Shown here: piece by piece, positions 8,717 to 18,102 of the stretch
Layout: every line of letters starts with the position of its first letter
Numbering within the stretch: the first letter of the stretch is position 1
Assembly: GCA_017404025.1 (NCBI GenBank)
Contig: JAFRDD010000006.1
Coordinates: forward strand, 1-56,909
Source of the DNA: Clostridia bacterium
GTDB lineage: Bacteria; Bacillota; Clostridia; TANB77; CAG-508
Length of the DNA: 56,909 nucleotides
Direction: 5' to 3'
Notes under the pieces: generated by a model
Database searches by the model: none
What the model saw: the letters and a program-made list of their open reading frames with translations, nothing else
What the model was told of the DNA's origin: nothing
Made by a program: the position numbers and the translations under genes

Positions 8717-11700
8717 ATGGAAGAAAACGAAAAAATAGAATTTAGTTTTGAATGGACAGGAAATGGTTTTAATGAAATAGCACCAAATGTAAAAGATATG
8801 GCAAATAAATTAGTTGAATTAAACATGATAAGAGTAGATAAAGATTTAGATGAAAATGGAAACATAGTCGTGTTACATGCAGGAGTATGTAAAAGACAAG
8901 GACTAGTAGAAAGTTTAGCAAGGGGAATGGCAAATGAAAATATATATAATTACAAGTTTATAATAAGACTTCATGAGTCATTAAATACTATTTGTAGAGG
9001 ACGTGCAGAATCAAAATTTAATTATTGTGAAATGCCATCTTGCCCTATTATGGTAGCTGGATATATATGGTATTTGAAAAACAGAAAAGAAACTGAAAAT
9101 CAGGAAGTTCAAGAAATAGGAACTAATGTAACAGATAATGACATTTATAATAGAAACTATGATGAGCTAAAAAAGATGCAATTTGATACAGAAGTTGAAA
9201 AAATGTTAATGCCATTAGCAACTCCTAGTATAAAAGGATTAAGATGCGCATTTGTCGGGGATGAAGGTACAAATAAAGAAAATACCATTGAAAAAGTTGC
9301 AGATTACTTATATAGAATTGGAAAAATTAGTAGTAACAAAGTTTTAAATATAAATTTAGGTGCTAATTTTGAATTACAAAATGATAGACTATATTCAATA
9401 ATAGAATTAGATAATTATTTAGAAGCAATTGCTAATAATGATGATTTTTCAAATTCAGCAGAAGCGGGAAGAAAAATAAATAAAGGAAATATAAAGAAAA
9501 TTGTAAGTCAAACAAAAGGAAAATATATTATTGTTAATTGCACATCATTAGAATTTAAAAGATTTTTAGAAACTAATAGTAAATTACCATATGTATTTGA
9601 CAATGAAATTCATTTTAATGATTTTAAAAATGAAGAAATATTAAAAATGTTTGAGCAAAATTTGCCAGAATATCATAAAAATATAATGGATTATGACAAA
9701 AGAAAAGAATTTTTAGAATATTTAGAAAGAAATAGAAAACATATACCATTTAAAAATGGAGATTTAAGTTCATTTTTAGCAGGATATGTATCAAGAAAAG
9801 ATGAATTAGAATTACCTAAAGAAAGATATGAAGTAACAACAATTGAAGATATGTTTGAAAACTTAATAGGAATGAATAATGTAAAAAAACAATTAAAAGA
9901 ATTAAACGAATTTTTGAAATTACAAAAAAGATTAGAAAAATTAGGTAAGACAGTACCAAGTTTTAATTTGCATATGATGTTTTTAGGAAATGCTGGAACA
10001 GGAAAAACAACAGTTGCAAGAATGATAGCAAAAACATTATTTGATTTAGGATATACTAAAGAAAATAAATGTGTAGAAGTTGCTGCAAAAGATTTAATAG
10101 CAGCATTTACTGGTCAAACACCGTTAAAAACAGGTAGAGTTATAAATTCTGCTATCCGGAGGAGTATTATTTATTGATGAAGCATATGCACTTTCTCAAA
10201 CAACTGGTAATAGTGGACAAGAGGCAATAAATACATTAGTTAAAGCTATGGAAGATAATAAAAATGATTTAGTTGTTATTTTTGCAGGTTATTCAAAAGA
10301 AATGCAAGAATTTATAAGAACAAATTCAGGTATTAAATCAAGAATAGGATATACGTTTGAATTTGCAGATTATACAGAAGATGAATTATTTGAAATATTT
10401 AAATTAAAATCTAGTAAAATGGGATTATTAATAGATGAAAGTGCAGAGATTAAACTTAGAGAAATTATAAATTTTGGGAGAAGCAGAAAGAACTTTGGAA
10501 ATGGTAGATATATAGATAATTTATTGCAAAAAGCATTAACAAAACAATCAGAATTAAATTTAGATGATGATAATGTTTTAACTCTAACAGATAAAAGTAT
10601 ACCAACAATAGAAGAAATAATAACTTTAAGTTCAGGAGAGAGGCATCCAGAAAAAATAGAAGAAATATTTAAAGAAATAGTTGGAATGGAAAATATAAAA
10701 AAAGAAATTATTTCTTTAGGAAAATATGCAATTTTTAGAGATAAATTGTCAAAAGGTGCAAAAAAGAATTTACCAGAAATGAGATTACATATGTTATTTT
10801 GTGGAGATGCTGGAACAGGTAAAACAACTATGGCAAGATGTTTAACTGATATGTTATATAATCTTGGATGCATAAGAATAAATAAATTAGTAGAAGTTGA
10901 AAGAAAAGACTTAGTAGGAGAACACATTGGGCAAACAGCACCAAAAACAGAAAAGGTAATTGAAGGAGCTTTGCGGAGGAGTATTATTTATAGATGAAGC
11001 TTATAGTTTAACTCCAGATGATAGCAATATAGATTATGGAAAAGAAGCTTTGGCAACATTAGTAAAAGCAATGGAAGATTATAAAGATGAATTAGTTGTT
11101 ATTTTTGCAGGTTATACAAAAGAAATGAAAAAATTTATAAATTCAAACTCAGGTATTGCATCAAGAATAGGATATACATTTGAATTTGAAAATTATAAAT
11201 ATGAAGAATTATATGAAATATTTGAAATAAAATGTAGACAATATTCATTAAAAATTGGTCCACAAGTAAAAGAAAAAGTAATTGGAATTTTAAAATATTT
11301 TAGCTCTGTTGAAAATTTTGGAAATGGTAGATTTGTAGATAAATTATTGCAAGAAATATTAATAAAACATTCTTCAAGTGAAAATTTAGATGAGAATATA
11401 GATATAATTATGGAAGAAGATATTCCAAGTATTGAAGAAATGGCTGAGAAAACATTTAATAATGAGAAAAATGTTGTATTACCTTCAGATGTTAATGAAG
11501 AATCAAGAAGATGGACTGCAATACATGAAATAGGTCATGCATTAATAGAATATTTGCATAACGGAGAAACAACATTGAAAGTAATAAATGTTGTTCCTGA
11601 AGGAAATGGAACTCTAGGTTATGTACTACATACTCCATTTAAGGAAAAACTACATTTAACTAAAAGAGATTATCTAAATAGAATAGATGTATTATTAGCA

Positions 11701-12024
11701 GGGAGAGCTGCAGAAGAAGTGATATTAGGAAAAGTTGCTAGTGGGTGCTGGAATGACTTAGAAAAAGCGACTAATTTAGTTACACAAATGCTTAAAGAAT
11801 GTGGAATGTCTGATACATTAGGATTAATAAGTGCTAAAACTATTGATACTAGTATAGAAATGTCTCAAGAATTAGATAAAGAGAAAAAAAGTGTGTTAAA
11901 TGAATGTTATGACGAGACTAAAAAAATGTTAGAAAATAATAGAAATTTATTTGATAAAGTTATTAATGAGCTTATGGAAAAAGGAACTATGAGCGGAGAA
12001 GAATTTTTAGAGTTAGTAAAATAA
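8717..12024 (+). CDS. Triple-AAA protein fused to an FtsH-like M41 zinc protease, two CGG frameshifts
   Basis: Read through two CGG sites, this is one 1101-residue protein. An N-terminal region carries a degenerate P-loop (GDEGTNKENT). Two full CbxX/SpoVK-type AAA modules follow: Walker A GNAGTGKT (424-431) with Walker B GGVLFIDEA (481-489), and Walker A GDAGTGKT (696-703) with Walker B GGVLFIDEA (753-761). The C-terminus is an M41-like peptidase with HEIGH (936-940), AGRAAEE and a downstream Asp, as in FtsH. No membrane anchor is seen. The ATG at 8717 is chosen for GGAGA at 8706; an upstream in-frame ATG at 8612 lacks a ribosome-binding site. A soluble ATP-driven protease is inferred. Two genes follow on the same strand. 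Confidence 0.82.
10157..10159 (+). other. CGG +1 frameshift site in first AAA Walker B (site 2)
   Basis: The zero frame reads ATC CGG AGG AGT and stops six codons later. Skipping C10157 reads ATC GGA GGA GTA TTA TTT, which restores the Walker B block GGVLFIDEAYAL. The downstream frame continues the same protein. Confidence 0.85.
10974..10976 (+). other. CGG +1 frameshift site in second AAA Walker B (site 3)
   Basis: The zero frame reads TTG CGG AGG AGT and stops seven codons later. Skipping C10974 reads TTG GGA GGA GTA TTA TTT and restores GGVLFIDEAYSL. The position is exactly homologous to site 2 in the first AAA module. Confidence 0.85.
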
Positions 12025-12036
12025 AAGGAAAAAACT

Positions 12037-13968
12037 ATGAAAGATCTTTTTACAATTAAAATAAAAAATAAAGAATATGTTCATATAGATACCATAAAAT
12101 ACAAGGAACAGATTATTTATCATTTTGCTTCATTAGAAGAAGAATTATTTTGCATAAAAGAAGAAAATGAATATAATCCTATTCAAGATGCTTTTCAATT
12201 AGCAATAATTAAAAATAAATTAGGGTTAATTAGTACAAAGCATGTTTTTGATGTAAAACAAGATGTTTATAGAATAATGGATAAAATGGCTTTAGATATA
12301 GATTATTATATGAAAAGATTTGATAGAATAATGCGTTATGGCCAAGTAGATATTAAAATAGTAGAAGACAATGAAAAATATAAAGTAATCCAAGAACAAA
12401 TTGGTAATTTCAGTGAGATTAGAGAAAAATTTAATATTGATTTAAAATTAGAAGAAATAGCTAAAATAATTAGGAATGTAAAATTAATAAAAAAAGATAT
12501 ATTATTAAAAGGGCGAGCTTCAGGATATTATAGTCCAAGATATAATATGGTTGCATTAAAAGATGAAAATGATATAGATAAGGGAGATAAGAAAGATAAA
12601 AGAACAAGATTACATGAATATATTCATTCAATTACTGGAAAAAAATGTATATTATATGATCTTTTGTATATGGGAGGATTATTAGAAGGTGAAACTGAAA
12701 ATTTAGTAGAAGATTATATTGGATCTAAAAACTCATCTTTTTACTATGATGAAAAAAATAAAGATAAAGCAAGTATACAATTTGATTTTTCAAGAGATAC
12801 AACATATAAACCTTTAGTATCAATAGTAAGACAGATGGAATATTCAATAGGAAATAAATCACACAATAGTATTTTAAATGGTAACATTGAATTTGAAGAA
12901 GAATTTGCAAAAAAATATGGTAGACCATTAATGATTTTTTTAGCATATAGAACTAAAATGTTACTAGCAGGAAGAAGATTAAATAGAAGATTAAAAAATA
13001 TTAAGCCATTTGACGAAATAAAATATTTTAAAAACACACAAGATATACTAATGAAAAGAGTTTTTGACAAAGATTTTGAAAGTATTGAAACTATTGATGA
13101 TGCAAAAATATATTTACAGAGGCTAAGAGATTTTGAAAATTTAAGAGGACGTATTAGATATAAAGATGAAATATCTGGAGAGCAAAGAGAAGACACAGGC
13201 TTTAAAGATTATTATAATAAAAAATATAAAGATATTGTAGAAAACTTTAAAAATAAAGGATTTGAAAAAGACGAAGTAGATTCTAATTTAGAAAAATATA
13301 AATATAAAAGACAAATATTTAAACCATTTCGTAAAGAAAATGAAGAAATTGAATTTGTGAAAAATATTATAATTAGTGATATTGCAGAAGAGTGTATTAG
13401 AAATAATTCAATGAATATTAATATTAATGATTTAAAATTTAATTATTTTAGAATATTAGAAGATAGTTATTCTATTTTGGTAAAAGATAATGTAACAAAT
13501 GATAGATTAGAATTATTATCAGCTAATAGTTGTGAAGAAGAGCAAGCACTAGAAATTGTAAATAAAACGAGTAGTAAAGGAAAAGTAACTTCAGAAGAAT
13601 TAGAACAATATCTAAAAAAAGCTGGTTATGAGGAACAAGAAGTTCAGTTTACAGAAGAAGAATTTAAAGAAAGAATATTTGCTAAATTTAGAAGAATTGA
13701 GGATAGTTTGTATAAAAAGATTTTTTATACATCAATGTATGAAGAACCTAGTGAAGTGCAAAGTGAAAAGATAAAAAGAATGCAACAAGAACATATTACT
13801 ATAAGACATTTATTAACATTAGAACATGAAAGGGAAGACAAAACTAAAGTGAGAAAAACAAAAGTAGATAGAGCAAAAGAATTAATAAATTTAAGTAAAG
13901 AGCAAGATAAAGAAATACAACAGTTAGAAAGCCAAGTGATAGAGAAGGGAATATCAAGAAATGAATAA
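12037..13968 (+). CDS. Unknown protein with HEYIH metallopeptidase-like motif, partner of the AAA-M41 gene
   Basis: I do not recognise the family. The 643-residue soluble protein has a zincin-type motif HEYIH at 193-197 (context TRLHEYIHSITG). About 20 residues on comes the acidic stretch LLEGETENLVEDY, which could supply a third zinc ligand as in gluzincins. The second half is highly charged and helical, with likely coiled coil near the C-terminus (RAKELINLSKEQDKEIQQLE). It starts 12 bases after the AAA-M41 gene behind AAAGGAAAA, so both are probably one operon. It may be a substrate, an adaptor or a second protease. Metallopeptidase activity is inferred from the motif only. Confidence 0.7.
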   Translation: MKDLFTIKIKNKEYVHIDTIKYKEQIIYHFASLEEELFCIKEENEYNPIQDAFQLAIIKNKLGLISTKHVFDVKQDVYRIMDKMALDIDYYMKRFDRIMRYGQVDIKIVEDNEKYKVIQEQIGNFSEIREKFNIDLKLEEIAKIIRNVKLIKKDILLKGRASGYYSPRYNMVALKDENDIDKGDKKDKRTRLHEYIHSITGKKCILYDLLYMGGLLEGETENLVEDYIGSKNSSFYYDEKNKDKASIQFDFSRDTTYKPLVSIVRQMEYSIGNKSHNSILNGNIEFEEEFAKKYGRPLMIFLAYRTKMLLAGRRLNRRLKNIKPFDEIKYFKNTQDILMKRVFDKDFESIETIDDAKIYLQRLRDFENLRGRIRYKDEISGEQREDTGFKDYYNKKYKDIVENFKNKGFEKDEVDSNLEKYKYKRQIFKPFRKENEEIEFVKNIIISDIAEECIRNNSMNININDLKFNYFRILEDSYSILVKDNVTNDRLELLSANSCEEEQALEIVNKTSSKGKVTSEELEQYLKKAGYEEQEVQFTEEEFKERIFAKFRRIEDSLYKKIFYTSMYEEPSEVQSEKIKRMQQEHITIRHLLTLEHEREDKTKVRKTKVDRAKELINLSKEQDKEIQQLESQVIEKGISRNE

Positions 13969-14302
13969 TAAATTAATCAAAAAGGAGAACATAACTATTT
14001 TTGACAAAATAAAGGCATTTTTTAAGAAGTTTTTCAGGAAAAAAGAAAAAATAGAAAATAAAATAATAGAACAAGAAAATGAAGTAAAAAATAATAGTTT
14101 TAAAGATAATTTAAAAATAAATATTTCAGAAATAAATGAAAAAGAAAATAAGTTTAAATCTTTTATTTCGGAAATTGAGAATAATCCAGATTTAGTTGAA
14201 AAATTGTCAGAAGATAGATTAGATAGATTAATTGATTATTATGAAAAAATTACTAAAGAAAAGGCTCAGAAAATAAAGAGGTTAAATAAGTTATTAAACT
14301 AA
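13961..14302 (+). CDS. Small lysine-rich coiled-coil protein
   Basis: The 113-residue protein overlaps the end of the HEYIH protein gene by 8 bases and is the last gene of the AAA-M41 operon. It is rich in Lys, Glu, Asn and Ile. A basic, aromatic stretch (IKAFFKKFFRKKEKIENK, about 17-34) is followed by predicted helical segments. No known domain is recognised. The overlap and the terminator directly at its stop codon suggest it works with the two upstream proteins. Confidence 0.6.
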   Translation: MNNKLIKKENITIFDKIKAFFKKFFRKKEKIENKIIEQENEVKNNSFKDNLKINISEINEKENKFKSFISEIENNPDLVEKLSEDRLDRLIDYYEKITKEKAQKIKRLNKLLN

Positions 14303-14320
14303 TAGTTTAATAACTTATTT
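14284..14320 (+). terminator. Intrinsic terminator of the AAA-M41 operon
   Basis: A perfect 17-bp stem (14284-14300 with 14304-14320) around a 3-base loop ends in TTATTTTG. It includes the stop codon of the small coiled-coil gene. Confidence 0.8.
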
Positions 14321-14362
14321 TGAATTATGTAAATCAACACAGAAAAATATAGGAAGTGTAGA

Positions 14363-14388
14363 TATTATAGCAAAATTTTGCTATAATA
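14363..14388 (+). promoter_or_regulatory. Perfect 26-bp palindrome overlapping a -10 box
   Basis: The palindrome is centred on CAAAATTTTG with flanks TATTATAG and CTATAATA. Its right end contains TATAAT, a likely -10 box about 40 bases before the ATG at 14424. Such placement fits an operator for an autoregulator, though no obvious repressor gene lies next to it. Confidence 0.5.
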
Positions 14389-14423
14389 GAATAAATTAAA
14401 AGTATTAATAGAGGTTAGAATTA

Positions 14424-15894
14424 ATGAAAGAAGAAATTGAAAAACAAATTTTAAAACATTTTAAAAACAATAATGAAACAATTGTTAAAATATCAACAGG
14501 AATGGGAAAAACAAAAATAATTGAAGATATTATGGATTTAGAAAGAACAGGAGATTTAAGAATACTAATTATAACAGACAGATATATAATGCAAGAACAA
14601 TATGCAGACATGATGAAAAAATTTTTTTCTAAAAATAAACAATGTGACATTATTAGTTATAAAATATTAAAATATGATGAAATAGAAAAATTCAAATTAA
14701 AAGGATTTCATATTGTTATTTTAGATAATGTTAATAATATAAGCAAAGAAGAATATAAAGAGATATGTGAAATAACAAGTGAAAGTAAAAAATTATCATT
14801 TTATAGTATACCATCAAACTGGCTTGATGAAATAGTAGATTTTAAATATTATTTTAGAGGATTAGAAAACCAAATAGAAAATTTATGTATCAAAATTTTA
14901 AAGGAATATAGATTTGACTTAAAAAATGGAAATGCTTTGATAAGTATAGATGGAAGTATGCTTAGACCAGATTTTTATGCGGAAAGAGATGGAAAAAATA
15001 TAGTAGTAGAAATAAAAATATATAGAGATAGATATATAACAGGTCAAGCATTAAACAGAATTATTGCAAGAACAATTAAGTATAGAACAACAACTAACTT
15101 AGAAAAAGAAACTCCAATACTTTTTTTATTGATGTGTGAAGTTGAAGATAAGATAAAAGATGAAATATATATAAAATACAATTCAATAATATTAGATATC
15201 AGAAATATAAAATATTTATGTATGCAAAATATTGAATTAATGTCAGAACTAGAAAATACTATTTCTTATCCAATAAATGATATTAAAGAACAAAAAATAT
15301 TAAATGAAATCTTTAAAAATGATGAAGCTGCAAATTATAAAGAGGAAAAAAAGAGTGATACCGAAAAACTAATTAATAAATTATTAAATGTAAATTCTGG
15401 TAAGCAAGATAAAACATATAGAAAATATGAAGAAACGTGTACTGAAATAATAAAGTATTTATTTGAATCAGAATTTACACAGATTAAAGAACAACTAGAA
15501 ACAAAAGATGATTTATTTGTGATGGATTTGCTTTGTGGACTAAAAGGTTCAAGTACATTTTGGAGAATTCTAATAGAACATTACAATAGTAGATTTATAG
15601 TTTTTGAATATAAGAATTATAAAGAGGAAATAAATCAAAATAATATATTTGTAACTGAAAAATATTTATTTAATTCAGCACTTAGAAATGTAGCAATAAT
15701 AATTTCTAGAATTCGGTTTTAATAAGAATGCTATTAAAGCCGCAGAAGGAATATTGAAAGAAGAAGGAAAATTAATAATTAGTTTAACAGACGAAGATTT
15801 AATAGAAATGTTAAAAAAGAAAGAACAAGGTGAAGAACCGTCAGACTATTTATTAGAAAAGTTAGAGAATTTCTTAATGTCAATAGGAAAATGA
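14424..15894 (+). CDS. Helicase-like P-loop protein with two restriction-endonuclease-like domains, CGG frameshift
   Basis: The joined protein has 489 residues. The N-terminus has a superfamily 2 motif I (STGMGKT, 24-30) and LDNV in place of a DEAD box, so helicase activity is doubtful. A first PD-(D/E)xK-like site follows (Asp183 in RPDFYAE, then Glu196-Ile-Lys198). A second nuclease-like domain from about 340 has FEYKNY with Glu395 and Lys397. The zero frame ends two codons after CGG at 15714; skipping the C gives ISRIGFNKNAI and a further 59 residues typical of this endonuclease-like C-terminus. A defence role is inferred. It has its own promoter with a palindrome. Confidence 0.72.
15714..15716 (+). 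other. CGG +1 frameshift site in the nuclease gene (site 4)
   Basis: The zero frame reads ATT CGG TTT TAA, so it terminates within three codons. Skipping C15714 reads ATT GGT TTT AAT AAG and continues to a TGA at 15892. The restored residue is Gly431 in ISRIGFN. Confidence 0.82.
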
Positions 15895-16015
15895 TTATAG
15901 AAATCTGCTAAAATATAGTATATAAATCAAGAAATGAGGTTGTATTAATAAAACATTTATATATAAAACTTTCTAAAGAAGAAATAATGGAATTGATTGA
16001 TTAACGTTCTAATAC

Positions 16016-16063
16016 AGCCCCCATAAGAATACGATTAAACAAAAGTATTCACTATGGGGGCTT
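16016..16063 (+). promoter_or_regulatory. Hairpin upstream of the truncated spoIIID copy
   Basis: AGCCCCCATA pairs with ACTATGGGGGCT, and the inner stem GAATAC pairs with GTATTC around the loop GATTAAACAAAA. It ends seven bases before the ATG at 16070. The same design with compensatory changes stands before the intact spoIIID. It may hide the G-rich ribosome-binding site or act as an attenuator. Confidence 0.6.
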
Positions 16064-16069
16064 TCTTAT

Positions 16070-16309
16070 ATGCATAATTATTCAATAGAAGAACGAGCTG
16101 TGCAGCTTGCACATTACATTATAGATTCAAAAGATACAGTAATAGGAACAGCCAAAAAATTTGGAATAAGCAAAAGTACAGTACACAAAGATGTAACACT
16201 CAAGAACGGTTTGGAAATAGGACAAATTATTCCTAAAAGTATTGAAATAAAGAAGTTTTTCCTAGCGGTGAAGAATCCTGTTGTGAAACTGGGATTGGTA
16301 ATTAAATAA
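16070..16309 (+). pseudogene. Truncated duplicate of spoIIID
   Basis: The first 44 residues (IEERAVQLAHYIIDSKDTV ... SKSTVHKDV) are the helix-turn-helix part of SpoIIID and nearly match the intact copy at 18267. After HKDV the sequence diverges into 35 residues without similarity, so the C-terminal basic region (AERHIRGGMATKLKY) is missing. At DNA level about 60 bases are almost identical to the intact gene. It is probably not functional as SpoIIID, though a short DNA-binding product is conceivable. Confidence 0.8.
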
Positions 16310-16320
16310 TAAAATACCGA

Positions 16321-16354
16321 ATAAGCCTTAAGAGTAAAATCTTAGGCTTTATTT
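16321..16354 (+). terminator. Intrinsic terminator after the spoIIID fragment
   Basis: ATAAGCCTTAAGA pairs, with small bulges, with TCTTAGGCTTTAT and is followed by TTTTT. Confidence 0.65.
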
Positions 16355-16404
16355 TTGGGATAAAATGTGGTAAAATTTTAAAAAGATAATTTTGGAGGTA
16401 GAAA

Positions 16405-17016
16405 ATGTATATAGAAAACATATTAATAGAAGGTGCTGGATGCGGAGATGCATATGGCAATATAAATAATAAAGAAATAGATATTAGTTGTTCAGATGAA
16501 GATTTATTAAATCAAAGATATTTTTTTACAATATATAAAACAGACGATGAATTAAATAAACAAGAACAAATAGGAAAAGTAGAGATGACATACATGGATG
16601 TATATATGGCAGAAGAAACAGGGTATGGCATATTTGATCTATTTGATTTAATAGATTCAGAAAAACAAGGTGTATGTGAATATTTATTTGACTTTGATGG
16701 TGAACAAAATGATAAGTATGTTGGAATGGATAGGGATGTTCTTTATATTGATGAAATATTTATAGAAAAGAAATATAGAAATATGGGGATAGGAAGTTTG
16801 ATAGTAAAAGAATTACCTAGATTAATAAGACAAATATTAAAGTTAAGACCGGGATGTTTAGTTTTATTAGCAAATCCTTTTGAAATAGAAGGAAAAGAAT
16901 TTAAGCCAACAAGAGATAAAAAGAAAATAGAGAAGTTGATAAAATTTTATTCTAGAAATGGGTTTCAAAGGATTAATGATACACAGTATTTAGCAAAGAA
17001 TATGGATTTTAAATAA
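16405..17016 (+). CDS. GNAT-family N-acetyltransferase
   Basis: The 203-residue protein has a GNAT fold in its second half: the beta strand YIDEIFIEKKYRNMGIGSLIVKE contains the acetyl-CoA loop RNMGIG (motif A). KFYSRNGFQRI fits motif B. The first 100 residues are acidic and not recognised. The start at 16405 follows TTTGGAGG. It has terminators on both sides, so it is a single-gene unit inside the island next to the type III toxin locus. The acceptor substrate is unknown. Confidence 0.8.
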   Translation: MYIENILIEGAGCGDAYGNINNKEIDISCSDEDLLNQRYFFTIYKTDDELNKQEQIGKVEMTYMDVYMAEETGYGIFDLFDLIDSEKQGVCEYLFDFDGEQNDKYVGMDRDVLYIDEIFIEKKYRNMGIGSLIVKELPRLIRQILKLRPGCLVLLANPFEIEGKEFKPTRDKKKIEKLIKFYSRNGFQRINDTQYLAKNMDFK

Positions 17017-17025
17017 AATATTTTT

Positions 17026-17066
17026 AATAAAGCATTAAAAGTAAAATTTTAAGGCTTTATTTTTTT
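17026..17066 (+). terminator. Intrinsic terminator of the acetyltransferase gene
   Basis: A 15-bp stem with one mismatch (17026-17040 with 17047-17061) is followed by TTTTTT. Its right arm resembles the terminator at 16321. Confidence 0.72.
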
Positions 17067-17146
17067 GACTTAAAATTATATTAAAAATAAATTTAAATGT
17101 CACAAAATCGAATGTAGCACGAAAGAAAACGAAAGGAGGGTATGTA

Positions 17147-17383
17147 ATGCAAAAGTTAAAAGTACTATGGATACCAGCAGAAATTTTATTAAATAAAGAC
17201 TTATCAGATAAAGAAAAAATAATACTTTCAATGATTTTATATTTAAGTGAAGAAAAAGGAAGTTGTTTTGCAAGTATATTGCAAATATTGTAAATGTAAC
17301 ACTTGAAAGAGTATCTAAAATCATAAGTTCATTAAAAGATAAAGAATATGTAAAAGTTAAATTAAAATACAAAAAGACTTGAC
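17147..17383 (+). pseudogene. Broken HTH replication/regulatory protein fragment
   Basis: Starting at the ATG behind AAAGGAGGG, the frame reads LWIPAEILLNKDLSDKEKI and then stops at 17291. The continuation YIANIVNVTLERVSKIISSL lies in another frame up to a TGA near 17383. Together they look like the winged-helix N-terminus of plasmid replication or HTH_36-type proteins (CFASNKYIA signature). Several bases are missing around 17276, so this is a real deletion without CGG, unlike the frameshift class elsewhere in the window. Confidence 0.65.
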
Positions 17384-17450
17384 TTTTGTTAATAAAAAAG
17401 AGTATAATGAATATAATATTAGTGGATATTTAATATCTGCTATAAATAAA

Positions 17451-17546
17451 ATGTGAATCGCAACGTCACTTGCGAGATATAAATTTGTGAATGAAAAAAT
17501 GTTAATCGCACCCCTACTTGCGGAATATAAATGAGTAGGTGGAAAA
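17451..17546 (+). ncRNA. Type III antitoxin RNA repeats, upstream pair
   Basis: Two repeats with a 48-base period start at 17451 and 17499, with the beginning of a third at 17547. Each can form a pseudoknot. In repeat 2, CGCA pairs with TGCG and the loop CCTAC pairs with downstream GTAGG. In repeat 1, TCGCAA pairs with TTGCGA and loop TCAC pairs with GTGA. A terminator and then the toxin gene follow, which is the standard order in ToxIN/CptIN/TenpIN loci. Confidence 0.78.
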
Positions 17547-17560
17547 ATGTTAATTATAGT

Positions 17561-17596
17561 AAAATATGGGGTCTAAAAACTTAGATCCCATATTTT
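17561..17596 (+). terminator. Attenuating terminator between antitoxin repeats and toxin gene
   Basis: A 16-bp stem with a single wobble (17561-17576 with 17581-17596) and the loop AAAC ends in TATTTTC. In type III loci such a leaky terminator sets the excess of antitoxin RNA over toxin mRNA. Confidence 0.8.
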
Positions 17597-17615
17597 CATA
17601 AAAGGAGTATAAATA

Positions 17616-18086
17616 ATGGTAATAGAAGATGGAAAATTTTACTTTATAAAAGATGAATTTTTTGTTTTATTTAAAGATTATGGACTAATGGTAAATAAAG
17701 AAAATGGAAATAAAAGACCTTGTTATTTTTGTTTTAGAGATAAATTCAAAAAGGAAATAATATGGTTTGTTCCAATATCTACTAAATATGAAAAATACAA
17801 AAAGATATATGAATACAAAAAGCAAAAACAACGTAGAGTATATAATTTTGTTTTTGGCGAAGTTGTTGGTAAGAAAGCGGTATTTTTAATTCAAAATATA
17901 TTTCCTACAACAAAAGAATATGTTTTAGAAAAATATATTACAGAGAATAAAGATGTTGAAATTGCCCTAAATGTAAGAAATAAAGTTATTGCTTATTCTA
18001 GACAAGTTATAATGAAGGCAGAACAAGGTATTAATATTCCATTTTATAATATATTAGATATGGAGAAGGTATTATTAAACAAATAG
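17616..18086 (+). CDS. Type III toxin-antitoxin endoribonuclease toxin (CptN/ToxN-like)
   Basis: The 156-residue protein is expected to be a sequence-specific endoribonuclease that is held inactive by pseudoknot RNA. Residues supporting this are KRP (33-35), the core strand WFVPIS (50-55), which matches the W-x-I/V-P-I/L-S block of type III toxins, and FLIQNIFPTT (90-99). I place it nearest the CptN group, but the subgroup is uncertain. It starts behind AAAAGGAG, 20 bases after the attenuating terminator. Antitoxin-like repeats lie on both sides, which is unusual. A role in phage abortive infection or element maintenance is known for the family and inferred here. Confidence 0.78.
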   Translation: MVIEDGKFYFIKDEFFVLFKDYGLMVNKENGNKRPCYFCFRDKFKKEIIWFVPISTKYEKYKKIYEYKKQKQRRVYNFVFGEVVGKKAVFLIQNIFPTTKEYVLEKYITENKDVEIALNVRNKVIAYSRQVIMKAEQGINIPFYNILDMEKVLLNK

Positions 18087-18102
18087 TACATAAATTAAAC
18101 AA

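Noticed and set aside
17147..17383. Broken HTH gene as another CGG frameshift case
   Set aside because: No CGG is near the break and several bases are missing, so this is an ordinary deletion. The same holds for the mob remnant at 29008.
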